Assembly: GCA_947564735.1 (NCBI GenBank) | Contig: CANOEC010000006.1 | Span: 1 to 64,000, forward strand | Direction of reading: 5' to 3' | DNA: 64,000 bases | Source of the DNA: an uncultured Lachnospiraceae bacterium | GTDB taxonomy: Bacteria > Bacillota > Clostridia > Lachnospirales > Lachnospiraceae | Shown here: positions 18,437 through 25,756 of the stretch, in pieces | Layout of the letters: every line of letters begins with the position of its first letter | Position numbering within the stretch: position 1 is the stretch's first letter | Made by a program: the position numbers and the translations under genes | The notes under the pieces: generated by a model | The model's input: the letters and a program-made list of their open reading frames with translations, nothing else | What the model was told of the DNA's origin: nothing | The model's database searches: none

Positions 18437-19213
18437 TCACATGGTTTTCATTTTAAATCCAATCCCCCAGACAGCCTCGATATAATCGCTGTTATCACTG
18501 CTGGCTTCCCGCAATTTTTTCCGCAGGTTGCTGATATGCACTTTCAGCGAATTTTCCACACAATCCGGCGACTCATCGCTGATACGGTCAAGCAGGACAG
18601 ACTTTGTAATGACCTGCTTAGGATTGCGCATCAATATTTTTAAAATGGCAAACTCCGTCTTTGTCAACCTGACCGGCTGTTCCCCTACCATAACCATATG
18701 CGTGGATGGTGACAGGCTGATTTCTGCAAACCACAGCGTCTCCTCGCCTGCACGGTTTTCCTGCAAAGCCGCTCCTTGCTCTTCACTTTTTTGGCGAAGC
18801 TGCACCGCAATCCGTGCCAGAAGCTCCCGCCCCTCAAAGGGCTTCGTGATGTAATCCGCCGCACCGCCAAGCAGAAGCTCCACTTTGTCGTCAATGCCGC
18901 TTTTGGCGCTGACTACGATAACCGGAATCCCCCGTACCTTTGCCAGTAAATCCTCCCCCGAAAGCCCCGGCAGCATCAAGTCAAGCAGAATCAAATCGGG
19001 CAGCTTGCTTTCACCCGTCCGTCCATCTCCGCCGCTTCCCCTTAATGTCAGACTGTCCGCCCGGTTTGCACTTTCCAGAAGAAGCGCCGCCTCCGTTCCG
19101 GAGTAGGCTCTCATTACGGTATAGCCTTCCTTTGTCAGCATTTCTTCCACCATATCGCCGATATAAACGTCATCGTCAACCACCAGAATCCTGCCCTTAT
19201 TATGTTGCCGCAT
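18437..19213 (-). CDS. OmpR-family response regulator with receiver insertion
   Basis: A receiver domain followed by a winged-helix DNA-binding domain. The receiver has VVDDD at its acidic pocket, the phosphoacceptor Asp in LILLDLMLPG, VVSAKS and the conserved Lys in ADYITKPFEG. Between helix 2 and the phosphoacceptor strand it carries about 20 extra residues (SLTLRGSGGDGRTGESK), absent from usual receivers. The C-terminal domain shows LTKTEFAILKILMRNPKQVI and the recognition helix VENSLKVHISNLRKKLRE. I chose ATG 19213 because AGAGG lies seven bases upstream; a TTG two codons earlier is the alternative. The start lies inside the end of the NYN gene, implying co-transcription. Confidence 0.9.
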   Translation of the reverse strand: MRQHNKGRILVVDDDVYIGDMVEEMLTKEGYTVMRAYSGTEAALLLESANRADSLTLRGSGGDGRTGESKLPDLILLDLMLPGLSGEDLLAKVRGIPVIVVSAKSGIDDKVELLLGGAADYITKPFEGRELLARIAVQLRQKSEEQGAALQENRAGEETLWFAEISLSPSTHMVMVGEQPVRLTKTEFAILKILMRNPKQVITKSVLLDRISDESPDCVENSLKVHISNLRKKLREASSDNSDYIEAVWGIGFKMKTM

Positions 19214-20396
19214 TCTCAACCTCTGCCGTCCCCTCGTTTCCTGCCGCCCGTTCGTCGCTCTTCTCTGCTTCCAATCCCTTATCGTTCTCTGCCGCCATCA
19301 TTTCTCCACTCTTCTCCGTTTCCTGTCCCTTACGATTCTCTGCCGCTGCGGTGTCACCAGCCTTTTTTACCGCACATCGCACTTTACGCGCATTGATATC
19401 CCCGAAGATTTCCAGTGCGGAGATTGCCTGCAAAAACTTGGTAAATTGAGAATAGCCGTAATTCTTCGGTTTAAACCGCACATACTTGCGATGCACCATA
19501 TTGCTCAATTCATTCACGCGCATCCCCTTCTTACCCTTTTCTTTTACAACCGTCTTAATATACTCCGTAATTTCTTCTTCCGACTCCCGGTTTGCTTTTA
19601 ATTCCACATTGATACGGGTGTTATTTTTCACCAGCTCCAGACTCGGAATCTCTTCTAAGAATCGCGAAAGCAGACTATATCCGTAATTCCGCACGTCAAA
19701 ATCGGGGTATTTATTCAAAAGCCTGCTGCCGATTTCTCCCAGCCCCGTCTCTTTATCCTTATTCTCATTCTCTGTAATAATGTTGATAATAGCGCTCTCA
19801 ATCACTTCCTTGCTGATAGAAGTCGATTCTTTTTCCGTCTCCGCGCTCTTATCCGCTGTCTTTTTACCCTTGTTATTCTTACCTGCCGCATTACCGGAAA
19901 CACCTCTGGCTGTCCCCTTGACCGTCTCCCGCGTCTCTTCCTCCTGCAGTTCCTCTTCCTCTTCATCAATCAGGTTCTCCAACACCGTAAACTGTGAGCA
20001 GGCTGTCCGGAACGAACGGGGCGTTTTGTCCTCTCCCATACCGACCACCAGCATCCCGGATTCCCGCAGTCTGATTGCAAGCCTCGTAAAATCCCCGTCA
20101 CTGGATACGATGCAGAAACCGTCCACATTTCCCGTGTACAAAATATCCATCGCATCAATAATTAATGTTGAATCCGTGGCGTTCTTACCAACCGTATTAC
20201 TAAACTGCTGCATCGGCGTGATGGAATTCTCCATCAGTTTTGACTTCCAGCTTCTCGCCTGCGTGCTTGTCCAGTCACCATATGCCCTTCGGTAAGTGAC
20301 AATACCGTGTTTCGTCATCTCATCCATAATTGCTGCAATATATTTCGACGATATGTTATCCGTGTCGATGAGTATCGCAAACCTCTTATCCTCCAT
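19200..20396 (-). CDS. NYN-domain protein with two LOTUS/OST-HTH domains
   Basis: A 398-residue protein. Residues ~5-140 are a NYN (LabA/DUF88) PIN-like nuclease domain with conserved acidic residues D11, D75, D81, D84 and D100/D102 (LIDTDNIS, DSTLIIDAMDIL, VSSDGDFTRL). An acidic linker (EEEEELQEEE) and a Lys-rich stretch follow. Two OST-HTH/LOTUS domains then occupy ~197-263 and ~274-341, each with the NYGYS(L/Q)(L/F) signature. The tail is a charged, alanine/glutamate-rich low-complexity segment with a repeated (R/D)KG-EKS unit. NYN domains cleave or bind RNA and LOTUS domains bind RNA, so a role in RNA turnover or modification is likely. Its end overlaps the response regulator start by 14 bases. 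Confidence 0.9.
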   Translation of the reverse strand: MEDKRFAILIDTDNISSKYIAAIMDEMTKHGIVTYRRAYGDWTSTQARSWKSKLMENSITPMQQFSNTVGKNATDSTLIIDAMDILYTGNVDGFCIVSSDGDFTRLAIRLRESGMLVVGMGEDKTPRSFRTACSQFTVLENLIDEEEEELQEEETRETVKGTARGVSGNAAGKNNKGKKTADKSAETEKESTSISKEVIESAIINIITENENKDKETGLGEIGSRLLNKYPDFDVRNYGYSLLSRFLEEIPSLELVKNNTRINVELKANRESEEEITEYIKTVVKEKGKKGMRVNELSNMVHRKYVRFKPKNYGYSQFTKFLQAISALEIFGDINARKVRCAVKKAGDTAAAENRKGQETEKSGEMMAAENDKGLEAEKSDERAAGNEGTAEVENAAT

Positions 20397-20918
20397 AAAA
20401 CAGTCTCCCTTCTTTTATCGCCTTGTTATGTTATTTTTAGCCATTTCATTTAATCGTAATTTAATTTCCCCATGCTGCATGGTGTTGCATGGTATTTCAT
20501 CAAAAATGTTATTTTATATTCTCTTTATAACTCTCCGCATTTTATTTCGGCTGCTATTTTATACTTGCCTGCATTTTATTCTACCAGCCATCTGATTTCA
20601 ACATCCATTCATTACACTCACTATTTTATATTTTGTCTTTCGGATGTATTCATCTTATCCGTTATTTTATCATTCCCGCATCTCATTGCGCGCAACATGG
20701 TTCATTTCCTCTTGTATTAAATCATGATTTAGCAATATTTCTCTCATAACATCTTCCGAATTGCTTTATTTATCACTGTTATTTCTATTTTTCTTCAAAT
20801 ATCGCATGTGTTTTTAATTTCTATTGCCATTTCCCCACATGTTAATATCATTTGTTATATTTGAAATCATTCGCATTTACAAGCTTTCTCAAATCTTCAA
20901 GTGCTCTCCTCTTATTGG
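20397..20918. repeat. Gene-free AT-rich leader with ATTTTAT repeats
   Basis: No gene is visible between the NYN gene start and the terminator hairpin at 20919. The heptamer ATTTTAT occurs six times within 160 bases, starting at 20511, 20539, 20556, 20573, 20623 and 20664, several at 17-base spacing and several preceded by GC or GTT. The reverse complement reads ATAAAAT towards the NYN gene. It may simply be low-complexity sequence, but the density is higher than in neighbouring intergenic DNA. Confidence 0.4.
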
Positions 20919-20951
20919 AAATCCCTTGGAACCAATCATTCCAAGGGATTT
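20919..20951 (-). terminator. Hairpin terminator after the cytidylate kinase-like gene
   Basis: AAATCCCTTGGAA, a seven-base loop and TTCCAAGGGATTT form a perfect 13-bp stem, 49 bases past the stop of the gene at 21000. No long T run follows on either strand, so it may act as a transcript-stabilising 3' hairpin instead. Confidence 0.6.
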
Positions 20952-20999
20952 GTCCTCAGCATGTATCCGAATCATTCTGTCTGGCACAAAACATTCATC

Positions 21000-21626
21000 C
21001 TACACGCCCATTTTCATATGCAGATACTCCTTAATCAGCTTCACGCAATTGTCCCACCCAACTCTGGAACTGTTCAAAGTTAAATCATAATTTACTGGGT
21101 CCTTCCAATTCTTCCCGCGCGTATAATATTTATAATAATCCGCCCGATATTTATCCGTCTTGTGTATCAATTCCTTCGCTTTGTTCTCCGACACCTGCAT
21201 CCTATCCATGACAGTAGTTATACAATCTTTTTCCGGCGCCTCCACAAAGACGCTGATCACATTCGGTTCATTACGCAGAATGTAATCCGCACATTTGCCA
21301 ATCACCACAAATGACTCCGTCTTGGCAAGCTCCTTAATAATTTCAGACTGAATATTAAACAGGTTAATATCGGATGTGAACTCCTTATCGCTCGGCTCTA
21401 CCACATAAGTGTAAGGAATCTTCATCAGATGCTTCATGGCGTAGCTTCCGCGCAGCTTCTCATCTACCTCTGCAAATAGCTGCTTATTGATACCGCTGTA
21501 CTCTGATGCCATGTCAATCAGCTGCCGTTCATAACACGGAATCTTCAGCTCCTCCGCAAGCTGTGCGCCTATCGCTTTCCCCCCGCTTCCGAATCCGCGT
21601 GCAATCGCAATCACATAATTTCCCAT
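21000..21626 (-). CDS. Cytidylate kinase-like family protein
   Basis: A 208-residue P-loop protein. It opens with YVIAIARGFGSGGKAIGAQL, a modified nucleotide-binding loop in which the family shows GxGSGGxxI in place of GKS. It continues with PCYERQLIDMASEYSGIN and later FVVIGKCADYIL (Walker B-like region) and FVEAPEKDC. This family (cytidylate_kin2) is widespread in Clostridia and presumed to phosphorylate a nucleotide or related small molecule; the true substrate is unproven. It stands alone, with a hairpin downstream and the NSS transporter upstream on the same strand. Confidence 0.85.
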   Translation of the reverse strand: MGNYVIAIARGFGSGGKAIGAQLAEELKIPCYERQLIDMASEYSGINKQLFAEVDEKLRGSYAMKHLMKIPYTYVVEPSDKEFTSDINLFNIQSEIIKELAKTESFVVIGKCADYILRNEPNVISVFVEAPEKDCITTVMDRMQVSENKAKELIHKTDKYRADYYKYYTRGKNWKDPVNYDLTLNSSRVGWDNCVKLIKEYLHMKMGV

Positions 21627-21758
21627 AACCCTACCTCCTTGCCTGCTCCGTATATCTGTATTTTACCACATAACAGACATTCCTTGTAGTATAAATGGAA
21701 TACTTTTCTACTTCCTGCATCAAACAGCAGCATTCCATCAGTCATCAGTCATCAGTCA

Positions 21759-23132
21759 TCAACCAATCCAGCCCAGCACAATCAAAAACAGCAATAGTAC
21801 GGGAAGAATATACGTCATATAGAAACGAAGCGCTTTCGGTATCTTCAAGCCTTCCCCGGCATTTGCTTCTTCCCTATATTTATCAAATCCCCAGCCAAAC
21901 CGGGTCACACAAAATAGCAGATAGCATAAGGAGCCAATCGGCAGAATCACATTGCTGACCGCAAAGTCTTCCAAATCAAGGATTGTACTGCCTTCTCCGA
22001 GCGGCTGAACCGCCGACCATAGATTATAGCCAAGCACACAGGGCATCGACAATACAAACAAGGCAATTAAATTCATAAGACAGGATTTTTTCCTGCTCCA
22101 ATGGAACAAATCCATTCCGCATGAAATAATATTCTCAAACACCGCCAAAATCGTAGAAAATGCAGCAAATGTCATAAAAATGAAAAACAGCGTTCCCCAG
22201 ATTCTCCCGCCAGCCATACCATTAAATACATTCGGAAGCGTGATAAATATCAGACTCGGTCCCATATCCGGGTCGATTCCGAAGGCAAAACAGCTCGGAA
22301 ATATAATCAACCCAGATACAATCGCCACAAAAGTATCCAGAATCGCGATATTCACCGATTCCCCAAGTAACGTATGCTTCTTATCAATATAGCTTCCAAA
22401 AATTGCCATGGCGCCGATTCCAAGACTCAATGTAAAAAACGCCTGATTCATAGCAGCCGTTATCGTTTCCCAGATTCCCACTTCCGTCATTCTTTTAAAA
22501 TCCGGAAGCAGATAGAACTTCAGTCCTTCCATACCGCCTTCCAGAGTCAGACTATGTATTGCAAGCACAATAATGATGACAAGCAGCAGGCTCATCATGA
22601 CTTTCGTAATCCGCTCCACACCTTTCTGCAGTCCCATGGAGCAAATTAACATACCCGCCACCACAATAATCGCCATCACCGTAGTAAGTACGCCGGGACT
22701 GTCTAACATCTCCTGAAACATACCGCCCACCTGCGCTGCGTCCTTGCCGATGAACTTTCCCGTCAACATCTGATAGAAATAATACAGCATCCAGCCTGCC
22801 ACAGTCGTATAGAACATCATCAGCAGATAATTGCCTGCCATGCCTAAATAACCATGTAAATGCCATTTCTGTCCCGGCTTCTCCAATGCCGTATAGCTTT
22901 TGATGATACTCTTTCGGCTGGCGCGGCCTACGGCAAATTCCATCGTCATGACCGGAATGCCCATCGTAATCAGAAAGAACAGATAGAAAAGCACGAACAC
23001 GCCTCCACCATACAAACCCGTAATATAAGGGAATCTCCATACGTTCCCGATTCCGATAGCACATCCCGCCGACAATAGGATAAATCCCATCCGCGAACCT
23101 AATTTTTCTCTTTCCACTTCTTTTTCCTCCAC
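21759..23132 (-). CDS. Sodium-dependent transporter, NSS/SNF family
   Basis: A 457-residue integral membrane protein with roughly 11-12 hydrophobic segments. The N-terminus carries the NSS signature SRMGFILLSAGCAIGIGNVW RFPY, which lines the sodium and substrate sites in LeuT-type symporters. Further family segments are FFLITMGIPVMTMEFAVGRA, AFFTLSLGIGAMAIFGSYI and FAAFSTILAVFENIISCGMD. It should import an amino acid or related amine with sodium; the exact substrate cannot be deduced. The heptamer ATCAGTC is tandemly repeated around the 3' end (21737-21758). Confidence 0.92.
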   Translation of the reverse strand: MEEKEVEREKLGSRMGFILLSAGCAIGIGNVWRFPYITGLYGGGVFVLFYLFFLITMGIPVMTMEFAVGRASRKSIIKSYTALEKPGQKWHLHGYLGMAGNYLLMMFYTTVAGWMLYYFYQMLTGKFIGKDAAQVGGMFQEMLDSPGVLTTVMAIIVVAGMLICSMGLQKGVERITKVMMSLLLVIIIVLAIHSLTLEGGMEGLKFYLLPDFKRMTEVGIWETITAAMNQAFFTLSLGIGAMAIFGSYIDKKHTLLGESVNIAILDTFVAIVSGLIIFPSCFAFGIDPDMGPSLIFITLPNVFNGMAGGRIWGTLFFIFMTFAAFSTILAVFENIISCGMDLFHWSRKKSCLMNLIALFVLSMPCVLGYNLWSAVQPLGEGSTILDLEDFAVSNVILPIGSLCYLLFCVTRFGWGFDKYREEANAGEGLKIPKALRFYMTYILPVLLLFLIVLGWIG

Positions 23133-23394
23133 CTATCATAATTCACATGAATCATAAACAACCTAATGTCCATGCCCTTTCTCTCAACCTGCGGATTTGT
23201 AAGCCAAGATGCTGTCAGCGTCGGCACAAATTTGCGATCGAAAAAAGTATTATTTCAATTTAGTATACCATGAGAAACTGCTTGATTCCTAGGGTAATTT
23301 CTGATGACTTTGAGAACTTCCTGTATTTCGGAGGTGATACCTATGGAAAATTCAGTGAAAGGAACAAGATATGATGGAGCCAGCCAGAAACATC
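23133..23394. other. Intergenic region upstream of the NSS transporter
   Basis: The stretch holds the 5' leader of the transporter gene and a non-coding segment up to the terminator of thiT. I see a possible -10 (TATACTAAAT on the minus strand near 23262) but no clear -35, and no gene. Confidence 0.35.
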
Positions 23395-23437
23395 AAAAAA
23401 AAGCAACCGCCACTCTGAAAGTGACTGATTGCTTTTC
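23395..23437 (-). terminator. Intrinsic terminator of thiT
   Basis: On the minus strand AAAAGCAATC and GGTTGCTTTTTTTT form an imperfect stem with AGTCAC/GTGGC inside, ending in eight T residues, immediately past the thiT stop at 23448. Confidence 0.8.
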
Positions 23438-23447
23438 TAAGTAACCG

Positions 23448-24017
23448 CTAACTAAGGTGATCCGTCTGCTTTGTCAAAATATTCTTCCGCAGCGCCGGAA
23501 CACTCTGCATAATTCCCAGTACTGCCAAATCCACTGCCATGACCGCCAGCACCAGCACACCGTTTAAGAGTATCGAATAAACCCAAGGATTTTTCATCGG
23601 TATTCCTAAGAACACTTCCGGCATATACATGTACCAGAGCAGCCCACCGGACAGTGTCAAAGACACCCAGCGTCCAAAAGACCCCAGCACAGTCCCCCAC
23701 AGCCAGCCGAGCTTCTTACCCGCACCAAATCCGCAAAGAAATACAAGTGTATATGCCACCACATAATCAAGCAGCATAGACTGCCACGAAATGGCAATGC
23801 CGCCGCCCAGAAAGTACTGCAATACACCATTGACGAAACAGCACATCAGCGAATACTTGGGTCCCCAGCGCAGGCAGTAAACCAGAATCGGCACCAGCGC
23901 CAAGTCAACAGAACCGCCGAAGGGAAAGCGGAATATACGCAAATACCCCAGTACCGTCGCCGCAGCAATCATGATTGCGCCCTCTGTCAGAGCGCGGACT
24001 TTGTTGTTTTGTGTCAT
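23448..24017 (-). CDS. thiT: Thiamine ECF transporter S component
   Basis: A 189-residue membrane protein with about six membrane segments, the size and layout of ThiT, the substrate-binding S component of energy-coupling-factor thiamine transporters. Family text includes GGSVDLALVPILVYCLRWGP and LGGGIAISWQSMLLDYVVAY, the region forming the thiamine site in characterised members. It needs the shared EcfA/A'/T module, not in this window. A TPP riboswitch lies directly upstream at 24148-24241, which confirms the substrate class. A terminator follows the stop. Confidence 0.93.
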   Translation of the reverse strand: MTQNNKVRALTEGAIMIAAATVLGYLRIFRFPFGGSVDLALVPILVYCLRWGPKYSLMCCFVNGVLQYFLGGGIAISWQSMLLDYVVAYTLVFLCGFGAGKKLGWLWGTVLGSFGRWVSLTLSGGLLWYMYMPEVFLGIPMKNPWVYSILLNGVLVLAVMAVDLAVLGIMQSVPALRKNILTKQTDHLS

Positions 24018-24147
24018 AGTCGTTTCCTCCTAATAAAAATGTACCGCAATGTATTCAGGCATAACGCGGTACGAAAAAAACGACATCTATTCTGTTGCTC
24101 AAACAGTTACAGTCCTCCTTGCAGGCAGACTGCTTCGTCGAATATTC

Positions 24148-24241
24148 TTCCTACGCCGGCATTACCCGGATCAGGTTCAAGGGACCGGAAGCGACATTAC
24201 GCCTCTGCATCTCAGCCGGACTTGTGTCCAGCGCCCCTGTT
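24148..24241 (-). ncRNA. TPP riboswitch (THI element)
   Basis: Read on the minus strand: ACAGGGGCGCTGGAC, then GGCTGAGATG, then CCCTTGAACCTGATCCGGG and TAATGCCGGCGTAGGAA. These are the hallmark conserved blocks of the thiamine pyrophosphate riboswitch, in the right order and spacing. It precedes thiT by about 130 bases, with GGAGG-rich sequence near 24112-24120 on that strand that could be part of the expression platform. Confidence 0.95.
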
Positions 24242-24259
24242 ATTCTGTTTCATTACGGT

Positions 24260-25756
24260 CTATTTATATATACTATATTTTTTCTTTTTTGGCAACTTAT
24301 TTTCCACATACCAGTCCACCGTACACTTTTTACCCTCCCATATAATCGCAAGCGGCTTTAATCCGTATTCCGTAATCTGATAGCCGTCACCCGTAAGCGA
24401 CACGGTAAATTCTGCCATTCCGCCTCTGACGCATGATTGCTCGGACTGTGCACTGATATAATTACCAACGGAATAATAGATTAACATCCGATGCCCGTCA
24501 TTTCCTTCCAGCATTTCATAGGGCTGCAGCACATGCGGATGCGTGCCAATCGTTACGTCCACCCCGCTCTCCAAGAAAACACGTGTCCATTTCTTCTGGA
24601 ACTCGTCCGGCTGTTCCTCATATTCCGTCCCCCAGTGGGCAAATACAACTACGAAATCGCTGTCCGCTTTTGCCGCTTCAATATCCGTCCGGATTTGTTC
24701 CTCATTCTCCAGCAAATGCACCGCATAGGGACATTCCTTCGGAAGCGCAATCCCGTTCGTTCCGTATGTGTAATTCAACATTGCAATGCGGATGCCATTT
24801 CTGACAATAATGTCATATGGGCGATACTCCCTTTCCCCCGAAGTCTGTATCCCAAGACAGACAATCTCTTCCTTATCAAAAAAATTTTTGGTAAAATCAA
24901 TTCCTTCCATGCCCCGGTCGAGGGCATGGTTCGTGGCGCACGTAACCACGTCGAATCCGGCGTCCGAGACTGCTTCTCCTGCCTGCACAGGAGTTGCAAA
25001 TCTTGGATAGCCACTATAACTGACAGGATTGTCAGTTAAGGGCGTTTCCTGATTCAATATGGCAATGTCGCTGTCTTCAATAACATCTATCATATTTTCA
25101 TATAAAAAAGAAAAATCATCATACTGTAACCCATATTGATAAATTGGCTCATGAAGCAGATTGTCTCCAAAGGCAACAAACGACACATCTGTCATCTCTT
25201 TGGTAAAGCCCCATGAATCCCAGAACCAGCATGTCACTTTTTCCGCTCTGTCCACCAGAAAAAGTCTTTTCTGCTGTTCTTCCATCGCCGCCCTGCTTCC
25301 CCCTGCAATTTTCTCCACCTCAAATCCGATATAGGAAGACATCCACTTTGGTCTGACATGACCCTCATTATATTCATAGACCGCGATATGCTGCGACCAT
25401 TTCCGTTCGTTCTCTTCCACCCAGAACGGCTTACTCCTGCCGTAGCGTCCAATCCTCCAGCAAAGCAGCACCAGCTCATCCTGTCCGTCGTTATCAACAT
25501 CGCAGGACAACGCCTGCTGTACCCGTAGCCCTTTGGGAGATGCCCATAGCACGTCACCGTCTTGCCGTACCCTTAACCTTCTATGTGCAAGTATCATCTC
25601 ATACTGTTTGGATGCATCGTAAAATGTCCCGCCATCCCATGTAATCCACTGCGGCAGGAAAACTCCGCTGTGCCATAACAGATACAAAATGGCGCCGATA
25701 CACACCAGCGCCATCATACCGCATCGCAAAAAAGTTCTACTCCCACTCATAAACAT
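24260..25756 (-). CDS. CapA-like protein with N-terminal anchor and FG-GAP-like segment
   Basis: A 498-residue protein. An N-terminal membrane segment (~residues 11-32) is followed by a ~150-residue region containing SCDVDNDGQDELVLLCW, a calcium-binding FG-GAP/VCBS-like repeat. From about 195 the CapA metallophosphatase-like domain (poly-gamma-glutamate capsule family) begins: FVAFGDNLLHEPIYQYGL, ILNQETPLTD, TCATNHALDRGMEGIDFT, VVFAHWGTEYEEQP and TIGTHPHVLQPYEML. It is probably anchored outside the membrane and acts on cell-surface polymer or lipid-linked substrate, but no biochemical role is certain. The start overlaps the DUF3160 lipoprotein gene by 20 bases, so they are one operon. A second CapA-like protein without the FG-GAP part is at 50647-52128. 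Confidence 0.88.
   Translation of the reverse strand: MFMSGSRTFLRCGMMALVCIGAILYLLWHSGVFLPQWITWDGGTFYDASKQYEMILAHRRLRVRQDGDVLWASPKGLRVQQALSCDVDNDGQDELVLLCWRIGRYGRSKPFWVEENERKWSQHIAVYEYNEGHVRPKWMSSYIGFEVEKIAGGSRAAMEEQQKRLFLVDRAEKVTCWFWDSWGFTKEMTDVSFVAFGDNLLHEPIYQYGLQYDDFSFLYENMIDVIEDSDIAILNQETPLTDNPVSYSGYPRFATPVQAGEAVSDAGFDVVTCATNHALDRGMEGIDFTKNFFDKEEIVCLGIQTSGEREYRPYDIIVRNGIRIAMLNYTYGTNGIALPKECPYAVHLLENEEQIRTDIEAAKADSDFVVVFAHWGTEYEEQPDEFQKKWTRVFLESGVDVTIGTHPHVLQPYEMLEGNDGHRMLIYYSVGNYISAQSEQSCVRGGMAEFTVSLTGDGYQITEYGLKPLAIIWEGKKCTVDWYVENKLPKKKKYSIYK

Noticed and set aside
21737-21758. Tandem heptamer ATCAGTC at the 3' end of the NSS transporter gene.
   Set aside because: Only three copies, no known function; probably replication slippage.
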